From contig CAZPDM010000041.1 in assembly GCA_964585305.1 (NCBI GenBank), positions 1-35,062 of the forward strand: a DNA stretch of 35,062 bases. Reading direction: 5' to 3'. The stretch comes from CAZPDM01 sp964585305 (lineage in GTDB: Bacteria > Planctomycetota > Uabimicrobiia > Uabimicrobiales > JABWCH01). The position numbers and the translations under genes were made by a program. Below the pieces are notes generated by a model. The model was not told the DNA's origin, did no database searches, and saw only the letters and a list, made by a program, of their open reading frames with translations. Shown here piece by piece: positions 26,040 to 33,815 of this stretch; within the stretch, counting starts at the first letter, position 1; every line of letters starts with the position of its first letter.

Positions 26040-26987
26040 ATGATTCGTTTTATTGAAGGCATAGATGGCCCAACATTTTTATGGATATATGGGGCAATTG
26101 CAGCAGCTGGAATTTGTCTTCTCTTTTGGTGGAAAAGTAAGCATGATGATTCTCTTAATTATAAGATGCCCGATCCAGAAGGATTTGATAGTACATATAT
26201 GGCAGTGTTTAGAGGGGGTTGGTTAGCCGCAATTCGAACCATGATGTTTGATCTTTGGCAAAAAGAAGTTATCTTAATAAATGGAGATAAAAAACTTTCT
26301 TTAAGAAAAAATGCCAGAGAAAAAATGAAAGAAATTCCAGAAAGCAATATTTTAGAACATACTGTATACAAACATATTGCAAGCGGCACTGATTACCCTA
26401 AAGAAATCACAAAAAAAGTTAAAAAAGATTTAGATGGTGGTACTTTAGAAAATTGGAGAAAGAGTGTTGAAGAAAAGTTGGAAACACTTCATTTAAGACA
26501 TTCTGATAACAATGCTTTTAGTATTAAAGTTATGTACCGATTATTCCAACTCCCCTGGCTAGCTTTGGGAATTACAAAAGTCGTATTAGGTATAATGAAG
26601 AGCCGCCCTGTTGTATTTCTTATTATAGAAATTGTCTTAGCATGGATACTACTAGCTGTTATCATCTCCCCTAGTCAAAGAATGACACAATTAGGCAAAC
26701 AATTTCAAAAACGATTGGAACAAAAATTTGAGTGGCTTAAAAAATCCTTATCTAATAAATCCCCTGGAACTTTTGTTGAACCATCCTTAGCAATGATGGG
26801 AATTGCAATTTTTGGAGTATCAGCATTAGGAACAAATCCATTATATCAAGACTTCAAAAATAATTTTAATGCAACTTATGACAGCAGCGGTGGCTGTGGT
26901 AGTACAGGAGGATGTGGCGGCGGTGGATGCGGCGGTGGTGGATGCGGCGGTGGTGGATGCGGCGGATGTGGCGGATGTGGCGGGTAA
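26040..26987 (+). CDS. TIGR04222-like membrane protein with a Gly/Cys repeat tail
   Basis: A 315-residue inner-membrane protein of unknown function. It has an N-terminal helix (about 12-31), a cytoplasmic-looking charged domain with AVFRGGWLAAIRTMMFDLWQ-type sequence, then hydrophobic segments (about 169-187, 190-212, 250-266). The RPVVFLIIEIVLAW helix followed by SQRMTQLG matches my memory of the TIGR04222 domain; this is not verified by search. The last 34 residues after Asp-Ser-Ser are nearly all Gly, with seven Cys in GGC and GGGGC units. Only one other Cys exists in the protein, in the first helix. AGGAGG lies seven bases before the ATG, the best ribosome site in the window. A radical SAM gene follows by 41 bases, suggesting that the tail is an enzyme substrate or binds metal. 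Confidence 0.88.
   Translation: MIRFIEGIDGPTFLWIYGAIAAAGICLLFWWKSKHDDSLNYKMPDPEGFDSTYMAVFRGGWLAAIRTMMFDLWQKEVILINGDKKLSLRKNAREKMKEIPESNILEHTVYKHIASGTDYPKEITKKVKKDLDGGTLENWRKSVEEKLETLHLRHSDNNAFSIKVMYRLFQLPWLALGITKVVLGIMKSRPVVFLIIEIVLAWILLAVIISPSQRMTQLGKQFQKRLEQKFEWLKKSLSNKSPGTFVEPSLAMMGIAIFGVSALGTNPLYQDFKNNFNATYDSSGGCGSTGGCGGGGCGGGGCGGGGCGGCGGCGG
26887..26984 (+). repeat. GC-rich tandem coding repeat (15-bp and 9-bp units)
   Basis: Three 15-bp units coding Gly-Gly-Gly-Gly-Cys or its rotation, then 9-bp units coding Gly-Gly-Cys. It is by far the most GC-rich stretch in the window. Such repeats can change copy number by slippage in steps that keep the frame. Confidence 0.9.
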
Positions 26988-27028
26988 AAAACTCGTCAAA
27001 AAAAATAAAGGAACAGAACTTTTTTATT

Positions 27029-28105
27029 ATGGAAGATACTGAAAAAAAAATTTCTCCTGTATATATTCCTCCATCATTTTTATTACAATGGCATATAACA
27101 GATATATGTAATTTGCATTGTCAACATTGTTATCAAGAAAATATAAATTCTGTAGAGTTAAGCTATATTCAGAAACTGGAGATATATCAGCATTTTGTAG
27201 ATTTAGTAAATACGTGGCAAAAATTAAAAAACAATAGTATAAAAAAAATCCCCAAGCATATTACTATTACAGGTGGAGAGCCTTTTTTAGCTGCCAATTT
27301 TTGGGAATTGCTCGAAATTTTTCATAGTAATAAAGAAATTACTTTTGCCATTTTAACCAATGGAACTTTAATAGATGATGCTGCCGCAAAAAAATTAGCA
27401 AAATTAGCACCTTCTTTTGTGCAGGTAAGCATTGAAGGAACTCAACAAACACATGATAAAATCCGAGGCGAAGGAAATTTTGTAAAAGCAGTTTCAGGAT
27501 TAAAAAATCTTCGAAAATATGGTTTAAAAACAATGATTTCTTTTACTGCCCATCGGCAAAATTACCGAGAATTTGAAGATGTTGCAAGACTTGGATACAG
27601 CTTGCAAGTTAGCCGTGTCTGGGCAGATCGTCTTATTCCTTTTGGAAATGCTCAAGCCATGCAAGAACTAACTTTAACGCCTAAAGAAACACAAGAATTT
27701 TTTCAAATTATGGCACGCAGTAAAGAAGAAATTTCCTCCCATTGGTGGAATAAAACTGAAATTGCCATGAATAGAGCTTTGCAATTTCTTGAAGGAGGAT
27801 GGCCATATCATTGCCACGCGGGAAATGATTTAATTACCATTTTACCCAATGGAGATGTACTTCCCTGCCGAAGAATGCCTATTGTAGTAGGAAATATTTT
27901 TTCAGAAAAAAAAGTTGTAGAAACAAATCCACTGAGTCAAATCTATTATCATTCAGAATTGCTACAGAAATTACGATGCCACAAGATTAGTGAACTATGC
28001 AAAGACTGTATTTATAGACATGTTTGCCAAAGCGGGCTAAAATGTTTAGCATATACAATCAAAGGCTCTCCCTGGGCCGGAGATCCTGGATGTTGGCGGA
28101 TCTAA
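27029..28105 (+). CDS. Radical SAM/SPASM peptide-modifying enzyme
   Basis: A 358-residue radical SAM enzyme. The SAM cluster motif CNLHCQHC has Cys27, Cys31 and Cys34 (CxxxCxxC). GGEPF (82-86) binds the SAM amino group. The C-terminal SPASM region has Cys262, Cys280 (in NGDVLPC), Cys317, Cys324, Cys327, Cys333, Cys339 and Cys355. The spacing includes the typical CxxCxxxxxC and should hold two auxiliary 4Fe-4S clusters. SPASM enzymes usually modify ribosomal peptides, for example by thioether or C-C bonds, or mature sulfatases. The start at 27029 is chosen because the longer in-frame opening is only an out-of-frame reading of the Gly/Cys repeat (Trp/Arg-rich). AAGGA lies rather far upstream (27008). 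Cotranscribed with the Gly/Cys-tail gene, which supplies a likely substrate. Confidence 0.92.
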   Translation: MEDTEKKISPVYIPPSFLLQWHITDICNLHCQHCYQENINSVELSYIQKLEIYQHFVDLVNTWQKLKNNSIKKIPKHITITGGEPFLAANFWELLEIFHSNKEITFAILTNGTLIDDAAAKKLAKLAPSFVQVSIEGTQQTHDKIRGEGNFVKAVSGLKNLRKYGLKTMISFTAHRQNYREFEDVARLGYSLQVSRVWADRLIPFGNAQAMQELTLTPKETQEFFQIMARSKEEISSHWWNKTEIAMNRALQFLEGGWPYHCHAGNDLITILPNGDVLPCRRMPIVVGNIFSEKKVVETNPLSQIYYHSELLQKLRCHKISELCKDCIYRHVCQSGLKCLAYTIKGSPWAGDPGCWRI

Positions 28106-28115
28106 AAAATTATAA

Positions 28116-28154
28116 ACAAAAAAAGCACGGCTTAAATGACGTGCTTTTTTTTGT
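28116..28154. terminator. Bidirectional terminator between the radical SAM gene and the acylase gene
   Basis: AGCACG...CGTGCT core flanked by A and T runs on both sides (arms 28116-28129 and 28140-28154). It serves two convergent genes. Confidence 0.92.
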
Positions 28155-28159
28155 ATAAG

Positions 28160-30568
28160 TTATTTTTTTTCTATTTTCCAACTGGCGACAATTTTATCAG
28201 ATTTTGCACTTGAAGAAGATAGATATAATAATTCGTGCAATTCCCCTTTTCGCCAGGGTTCGAAAAAGTCTTCATAATGGTTGCTACTAGGGTTTCCAGA
28301 TTGTCCACCAGGATATATTCCCCAAGCCTTAACTTCTGGCTCTAATGAAACAACCATACGCCATGAAGTTCCCATTTCTTTATGTTGGGCTAAAACAATG
28401 TGTCTTCCGCCTCCAATATCTAAAAACTTTTTTCCTAACCCTGGAATTTTAGCCAAGTGTGGAATGCTTTGAGCTTTATATTTTGACCATTCCCAATTCG
28501 AATTTATCTTTCCATATTTTTGAATTAAAAAAGAACAAGTCTGAACAAACGCATGGTAAACAACATCTGATGCAGTTTCTTTTTCAGATGTTTTGATATT
28601 ATCAAACCAATTGCTATCCGATTGATTTAATAAAAGATGCGCAGTTTGTCCCCAATATGGATAAATAAAATACTTGCGATCGACACCCAATTGATCAAAA
28701 TAAATTTCTTTTTCTAATTTGCGCCACAATTCACTAAAAATACTTGGGGCGACTAAATTCGTGTCATAATGATAATTCCATGTTTTTAAACATTCTAAAA
28801 TTTCAAGCTGGGAATCAGTTAATTTTCTCTCACTTAGCCAACTTAAAAATTTAGGCAATACTCTTTCCGCTAACAATCCCTTTGTATCCATTTGCAAATT
28901 TTGAAAATCTTTGGGAGTAATATTTTGCATTTCCTGCAATCTCTCGTTAATTCGAACATTCCGAAATCGTTCAAAAGCACTTGTCATAAAGTAAGGATAA
29001 CTTAAATCTGTTGCCATCTGGTTAGCAGAAACAACCAAGTTAGATTCAGGATTTTTGATATATGGCAAATGATTATGTGGGATCCACCCCTGCCATTCAT
29101 ATTTAGGATTTGAACCATCACCAATAATTCTGCCTTGATTATGCCACTTAACAGGGAACTTGCCATTATGCCACATTGCAATATCATTATTTTGACATGC
29201 AAAAGCAAAATTTTGCCCTGGGCAATGGTATTCTTTTAACGCTTCTACAAATTGATCATAATTTTCTGCACGATTCAGTTGATAAAAAGCCAGAACTTCA
29301 TTTGAAACATCATGTCCAGTCCAACGCAAAGCTGCTTTTACAGGAAATTTTTGCAATTTATTTTTTTCTTCTGCATTCGCAAAGACAGGGCCATAATGTG
29401 TATATAGAACGGTTTCAATAATAGGCTTTTGGCCACGAACATAAATAATTTCTTCACGTTTTTGGGCAGGCTTCCAACCTTCAGCATATCGATATTCAGA
29501 ACAACTTTCATCCTTAAATTCGATCTCATACCAATCCGTTACATCCATATAGGAATTTGTTACACCCCAGGCAATCTTTGAATTAAACCCAATAACAATT
29601 CCCGGAGCACCTGGAATCGTAACACCATAAACATTCTGATTTGGGCTAATCAACTGAGTTTCATACCAAATAGAAGGAAATGTTAAATCCAAGTGAGGAT
29701 CATTTGCTAATAATGGATAGCCGGATGCTGTCTTTTTTCCAGAAACAGCCCAATTATTACTGCCACGTCCTAGAGGAATTTCAGGGATATGCTGTTCTTC
29801 TAAAAATTTAGGCATATACAATTCATCAGGAGGTATTGGCTTTTGGACAGAAAAATTCCATTTGGTGTTTTCTGGAATCACAGGATATTTTTCATTTGTA
29901 TAAAACGGAAATAATTCTTCGAGAGCTTGTAAATTATACTTTTTAACGAGACGGCTAAAATATAAATCCGTTGTACTTCCTGATAAACTCCACGCCATAT
30001 ATTTTAAAATTAAACAAGTTTTAAGAGGAGTCCAAGGCTCTGGTTTATAGTCAAATATTTTATATTCAATAGGATACTCGGACGGACACAATTGAGCAAT
30101 ATAAGCATTTACACCACGTGTATAAGACTCAAGAATTTCTTTTGTAACAGGATTTTTTTCTATTTCAGATAAGGCTTTTTCTGCCGCATAAACCATACCT
30201 AAATTTCGTTGTGTTTTGTCCATATCAATTGTCATTGGCCCTGCGATTTCAGAAATCCTACCTCCGGCAACAAAAGTCAAAAATTCCATCTGCCATAAAC
30301 GATCTGCAGCAGTAACATATCCTTGACAAAAATAAACATCTTTATCATTTGAGCCAATAATATGCGGAACATGACGATCATCCCAATGAATTATAACATC
30401 CTGGTCCAAGGAACTTAGTTTTGTTTCTACAGATGATGGACAAGCGTTTTGCCAAAATCCACAAAATGGAGAAAGGAATTTTCCCAATGGAGGAACTTGC
30501 CCCCAACGACAATCAAGAGCAAAAATCATTGCTATAGTTAATAAAAAAACAACAAAAAATTTAATCAT
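28160..30568 (-). CDS. Penicillin-acylase-family N-terminal nucleophile hydrolase
   Basis: An exported amidohydrolase of 802 residues that should cleave itself into alpha and beta chains. The N-terminus has a hydrophobic signal (about 3-18). The beta chain should begin at Ser270 in GRGSNNWAVSG, preceded by Gly as in the family, and NDPHL at 289-293 is also conserved. The ASANQM-type motif is present as VVSANQM, which includes the Asn of the active site. The length is normal. Family members hydrolyse penicillins, acyl-homoserine lactones or other N-acyl amides; the substrate cannot be read from sequence. It lies 24 bases downstream of mazG and is probably transcribed with it. Confidence 0.93.
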   Translation of the reverse strand: MIKFFVVFLLTIAMIFALDCRWGQVPPLGKFLSPFCGFWQNACPSSVETKLSSLDQDVIIHWDDRHVPHIIGSNDKDVYFCQGYVTAADRLWQMEFLTFVAGGRISEIAGPMTIDMDKTQRNLGMVYAAEKALSEIEKNPVTKEILESYTRGVNAYIAQLCPSEYPIEYKIFDYKPEPWTPLKTCLILKYMAWSLSGSTTDLYFSRLVKKYNLQALEELFPFYTNEKYPVIPENTKWNFSVQKPIPPDELYMPKFLEEQHIPEIPLGRGSNNWAVSGKKTASGYPLLANDPHLDLTFPSIWYETQLISPNQNVYGVTIPGAPGIVIGFNSKIAWGVTNSYMDVTDWYEIEFKDESCSEYRYAEGWKPAQKREEIIYVRGQKPIIETVLYTHYGPVFANAEEKNKLQKFPVKAALRWTGHDVSNEVLAFYQLNRAENYDQFVEALKEYHCPGQNFAFACQNNDIAMWHNGKFPVKWHNQGRIIGDGSNPKYEWQGWIPHNHLPYIKNPESNLVVSANQMATDLSYPYFMTSAFERFRNVRINERLQEMQNITPKDFQNLQMDTKGLLAERVLPKFLSWLSERKLTDSQLEILECLKTWNYHYDTNLVAPSIFSELWRKLEKEIYFDQLGVDRKYFIYPYWGQTAHLLLNQSDSNWFDNIKTSEKETASDVVYHAFVQTCSFLIQKYGKINSNWEWSKYKAQSIPHLAKIPGLGKKFLDIGGGRHIVLAQHKEMGTSWRMVVSLEPEVKAWGIYPGGQSGNPSSNHYEDFFEPWRKGELHELLYLSSSSAKSDKIVASWKIEKK

Positions 30569-30592
30569 ATTTTTTTCCTTGCCTAATATTTT

Positions 30593-30964
30593 TTACATAA
30601 CTTTTTTATTTTTTTCCTTTGCTTCCATAAAAAAACTATAGGCTTCTTCTGGCGTCTTGGCTTTCTTATCACCAAATACATGCGGATGACGCGAAATCAT
30701 TTTTGTATAAACACCATCTACTACATCATCCCATTTAAATAATCCCTGCTCTTCTGCTAAATTTACTAAAAAAATTATATTAAATAAAGTATCGCCTAAT
30801 TCTTCTTTTAGATTTTCAATATCTTTTTTTTCAATCGCTTCTACAACCTCTTTTGCCTCTTCAACAAGACAATTCTTAAAACTATCAAATGTTTGCTTCC
30901 GATCCCAAGGACAACCATTCTCTGGATGACGCAACAACCGAGCTAAATCTAATAACTTCTGCAT
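30593..30964 (-). CDS. mazG: MazG-type nucleotide pyrophosphohydrolase, single domain
   Basis: Hydrolyses nucleoside triphosphates to monophosphates and pyrophosphate in the cytoplasm, a housekeeping or stress role. The 123-residue protein has CPWDRKQTF near residue 18 and the metal-binding EExxE (Glu35, Glu36, Glu39) and ExxD (Glu55, Asp58), followed by RHPHVFGD. Full-length MazG of E. coli has two such domains; this is a single-domain form, common in many bacteria. It is the first gene of a two-gene unit with the acylase. Confidence 0.94.
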   Translation of the reverse strand: MQKLLDLARLLRHPENGCPWDRKQTFDSFKNCLVEEAKEVVEAIEKKDIENLKEELGDTLFNIIFLVNLAEEQGLFKWDDVVDGVYTKMISRHPHVFGDKKAKTPEEAYSFFMEAKEKNKKVM

Positions 30965-31111
30965 GGAAAATTATCCTTTAACAAAAAAAGCGATGAACCT
31001 ACTCATTTTGTAGATTTAACGCAAAAATTTTTATATGTAAAAAAATTAGCATAAAGCAATTTTTATGAGACCATACCACAAAAACAATAAAAGATCAAGC
31101 AGATTTTTTAC

Positions 31112-31146
31112 AAAATGAAAGCTATTATTTTAATAGCTTTCATTTT
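31112..31146. terminator. Perfect 16-bp hairpin, terminator-like
   Basis: Arms 31112-31127 and 31131-31146, three-base loop, T-rich flank on either strand. It lies downstream of the transposase remnant and the restriction genes on the minus strand, so it may have ended that transcript. Confidence 0.65.
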
Positions 31147-31184
31147 CTTGTTCTAGTAAACTACTTTGCAAACAATGGAAATGG

Positions 31185-31475
31185 CTAATTTTCAAAAGTA
31201 TAGACTTTTTTCAACATTCGCGTAAGATGCTCTTTGTACTCTTTGTCCAATATTAAAAATAATTTCAAATCATTTTTCAATTATATAAGTAATGCATTGT
31301 TAATCAGCAAATTATCTCCCAACTTTCCCAACTTAGCAATCAATAATTCAACTAGTTTTTTAGCGACAGTGGATATCTCCCACTGATTTTTAGATAGAAA
31401 TCGTTGGAAGCTACTAATGTTTTTACCCATAAAAGTGCATGAGTATAGATAATTGGTAACTACAAAAAATATTTG
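31185..31475 (-). pseudogene. Remnant of an IS4/IS701-like transposase
   Basis: On the minus strand, an ORF of 49 codons from the ATG at 31430 reads MGKNISSFQRFLSKNQW and then a helical stretch, with more in-frame sequence before it back to 31475. It resembles the N-terminal region of DDE transposases (the ISSxxRFLS-type pattern). A TAA at 31281-31283 interrupts it. The same frame continues for 31 more codons to a TAG at 31185. There is no DDE catalytic region. The identification rests on pattern memory only. Confidence 0.4.
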
Positions 31476-31615
31476 CTAGTTTTTAGGTTGAGGGATGAAT
31501 ATCCTGTTTTTAGTTTATTTTGTTTTCACAAAATAGTCAATTTTTTATACAAAATTCGGCAAAAATAATACACCAATCACCAACAACAATGAAGAGATAT
31601 TTCCATTAGAGTTGT

Positions 31616-32398
31616 TTATATTGTTTTTACATCATCATATAAACGATCCCAATTGCCCTGTCGAATACGAAATTTTGTCCCATGGTTGTGGCCAGTTCGT
31701 GCATCAAAGTCTATAAGGATAATACCATCCTCAATTGCATCAATGAATTTATCTAATGAAAATTTTCGTAAAATCATGATCGTATTATAATGATAATATT
31801 CTCGCCCACTTTCCCTTTTCACATCGGCTTGCACATAAAAGCAGTTTAGTAATTTAGTCCCTGCTTTATGAAATAAATCATCAAAACCCCAATAAGGTTG
31901 TGGATTTAATTCAGAAACACCAATTTGAGTTTTAACAGACCTAAGCCAAGCTTGATGTCGTTGATCCACCGACGAAGAATCAAAAGAAATTAAGACCTTA
32001 CGAGTTTTCCTATCTACAACGACACAAAATCCTCTGTCGCTTCGTTTCAAACCATGAATAGTTTGCCTAAAACTCATTTCAGTTTTAGGATAATCTATCC
32101 CAGCTAATTTATGTGACCATCCATATTGTGGCAGTAAAACAGAAGTCACAAAACAACAGGCACGCGGAGATGGCTCCATATGAAAAAGGGTGGTTAAAGA
32201 CAATGAACCTTTTCTTTGGCATTTTAATTCCCATTCAGATGCATTAGGTATTGGTAAATTATTTTCTTGAATTCCAAGTAAATCTTCGAGAGTGTTTCCA
32301 ACCCCACCTGTATTGCCATGTCGTGCATTAGGAATCCAGCCTTTTTGTTTAATTTCAAGAAACTTTTTGATTAGATCATCCTTTGTAAAAATTTGCAT
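31616..32398 (-). CDS. MvaI/BcnI-type restriction endonuclease
   Basis: A 260-residue type II restriction enzyme that would cut unmethylated foreign DNA. The N-terminal block GNTGGVGNTLEDLLGI (28-43) and the ExK-type centre SEWELK (Glu55, Glu57, Lys59) fit the MvaI/BcnI family, with Glu38 as a further acidic residue. Family members act as monomers and recognise CCWGG or CCSGG; the specificity here is not known. The gene starts one base after the stop of the methyltransferase gene, so translation is likely coupled. This order lets protection come before cutting. Confidence 0.85.
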   Translation of the reverse strand: MQIFTKDDLIKKFLEIKQKGWIPNARHGNTGGVGNTLEDLLGIQENNLPIPNASEWELKCQRKGSLSLTTLFHMEPSPRACCFVTSVLLPQYGWSHKLAGIDYPKTEMSFRQTIHGLKRSDRGFCVVVDRKTRKVLISFDSSSVDQRHQAWLRSVKTQIGVSELNPQPYWGFDDLFHKAGTKLLNCFYVQADVKRESGREYYHYNTIMILRKFSLDKFIDAIEDGIILIDFDARTGHNHGTKFRIRQGNWDRLYDDVKTI

Positions 32399-32399
32399 A

Positions 32400-33356
32400 T
32401 CATTTACCTTTTTCTATTGGTGGACGCCAAAAATCGAGAAGATACTCAAAAGTGACTCCCATCGTAATATAATTACTAGGCCATCCAAAAATTCCTATTT
32501 TATTAACAACATTCGTTCTGTCCCAAATGATAATATTTCGTAACTCATAACCTCTTTTTCTTAACTCTTCGATGAGAGAAACGTGTATTGTGATTCTTTG
32601 GTTCTCCCACCACATATCAGGCACATTTATTACGCAATGTGCTTTTGGACGTAATAATGGAAGCATAAATTCAAAAATATCACCCATTGCTTTTGTGTAA
32701 TCTTCTATAGACATCGTTCCAAGATCACGTTCATCTTGGGAATATTGTTCTACTTTTCCAAGTTGTTCATTATTTCGATCTCTCCTTGATTTATTTTTTC
32801 GCTTGCGATTAAGTAAATTGGCATAAGGTGGAGATGTCCATATTAAACTGACAGTATCATTTGAAATATAATTATGAATGTTTCGTGCATCGTCTTGGAT
32901 AGCTATTTGCGATGAAGTATTGAATAAATCTTCTTGGCATAATCTGCTTTCGCATAAATCTATATAATGCTTTTGTAAATCAAAGCCAACTGCATTTCTG
33001 TCTGTATCGCTTGCTGCTACTAGTGTTGTTCCACTTCCGACAAAGGGATCAAGTATGAGTTCACCTTTATGAGAAAACAATTCTATCACTTTTTTTGAAA
33101 GGGAAATCGGAAAAGTCGCAGGATGAAGCTTCTTATCTCGCACATCCCTTGATTCATAAAAAAACTGCCATACACCCAATTGTGATTTCAACCATTCTTT
33201 TGCGGTCATGCAGTTTATATGTGTTGGTTCGCAATCGCATGTTCTTTCAAAACTAATATTTAACCTTTTACCATATTCAGTGTTATCTTTTCTGATAATA
33301 AGTTGTTTTTCCATATTTTTTTGGTAGCCTATTTCTGGCTTCTCATTTTTAGTCAT
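32400..33356 (-). CDS. Type II DNA methyltransferase, probably N4-cytosine
   Basis: A 318-residue DNA methyltransferase that protects the host DNA from the adjacent restriction enzyme. Motif I DPFVGSGTT starts at 103. Motif IV is TSPPY at 174-178; Ser before ProPro is typical of N4-methylcytosine enzymes, in contrast to DPPY or NPPY of most N6-adenine enzymes. Motif I comes before motif IV. The segment HPATFPISLSKKVIELF before motif I is motif X. M.MvaI, the known partner of MvaI, is also an N4-cytosine enzyme. The target domain is probably in the C-terminal part. The start codon overlaps the stop of a small upstream ORF (ATGACTAA). Confidence 0.9.
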   Translation of the reverse strand: MTKNEKPEIGYQKNMEKQLIIRKDNTEYGKRLNISFERTCDCEPTHINCMTAKEWLKSQLGVWQFFYESRDVRDKKLHPATFPISLSKKVIELFSHKGELILDPFVGSGTTLVAASDTDRNAVGFDLQKHYIDLCESRLCQEDLFNTSSQIAIQDDARNIHNYISNDTVSLIWTSPPYANLLNRKRKNKSRRDRNNEQLGKVEQYSQDERDLGTMSIEDYTKAMGDIFEFMLPLLRPKAHCVINVPDMWWENQRITIHVSLIEELRKRGYELRNIIIWDRTNVVNKIGIFGWPSNYITMGVTFEYLLDFWRPPIEKGK

Positions 33357-33447
33357 CTTGAATTAAACCTTCGATATTAATATTAAGTTCATTTCTTACA
33401 GTATTTATTAAAGAGAGCCACCAATCTTTCAGGGCAAGCCCATTGAC
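33349..33447 (-). pseudogene. ORF remnant overlapping the methyltransferase start
   Basis: A frame of 32 sense codons without a start codon ends DWWLSLINTVRNELNINIEG and a few more residues, with its TAA inside the ATGACTAA overlap with the methyltransferase. A stop at 33448-33450 closes it upstream. The overlap pattern is that of a real coupled gene, so it may be the tail of a lost gene, perhaps a regulator of the restriction system. I cannot identify it. Confidence 0.3.
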
Positions 33448-33534
33448 TTAAGGATTATTATAAAAAATTTGTTTAAAGAAAAAGATGTCCATATAGAAAT
33501 TACGGATTAGTATTAATATTTAATTACATATTTT

Positions 33535-33747
33535 GTGATGATAATGAAAAAGGTTTGTTCTTTTCGTAGTTTGAATGAATTTCTAAAATATAACTCAAAT
33601 ATTTTATCAGAATGTTGTCTTAAATATTGCCCATATTGCCCATCTCACAATACACTAGCAAGAAGGTATAAAAAGCTAGAAAGCCAGATTCAAAAATGTA
33701 TAAGGATTTTAGGGAATTTAGTTATAGAAAAAAATTATAAATCCTAA
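33535..33747 (+). CDS. Small Cys-containing ORF, uncertain
   Basis: A 70-residue frame with five Cys around residues 27-35 (SECCLKYCPYCPSH) and one each at 8 and 54, then a basic helical end (LARRYKKLESQIQKC). The start is uncertain; two further in-frame ATGs lie within the first five codons. There is no clear ribosome site. It may be a small zinc-binding protein, part of a lost mobile element, or chance. No family is recognised. Confidence 0.3.
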   Translation: MMIMKKVCSFRSLNEFLKYNSNILSECCLKYCPYCPSHNTLARRYKKLESQIQKCIRILGNLVIEKNYKS

Positions 33748-33815
33748 ATATATAAAAATAGCTTCAGCTTATTATCTAAAATTAAAAAAATAATACAAAA
33801 ATACGCAAGCATAGT

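Larger units (their letters stand above)
30965..31615. other. 650-base intergenic region with a hairpin and a transposase remnant
   Basis: No intact gene. It contains the promoter side of mazG (30965 onward), a long perfect hairpin (31112-31146), and a decayed reading frame on the minus strand (31185-31475). The remaining sequence, 31476-31615, shows nothing I can name. Confidence 0.6.

Noticed and set aside
26912..27028. N-terminal extension of the radical SAM protein (Trp/Arg-rich)
   Set aside because: It is the Gly/Cys repeat read in another frame; the ATG at 27029 gives the normal family N-terminus.
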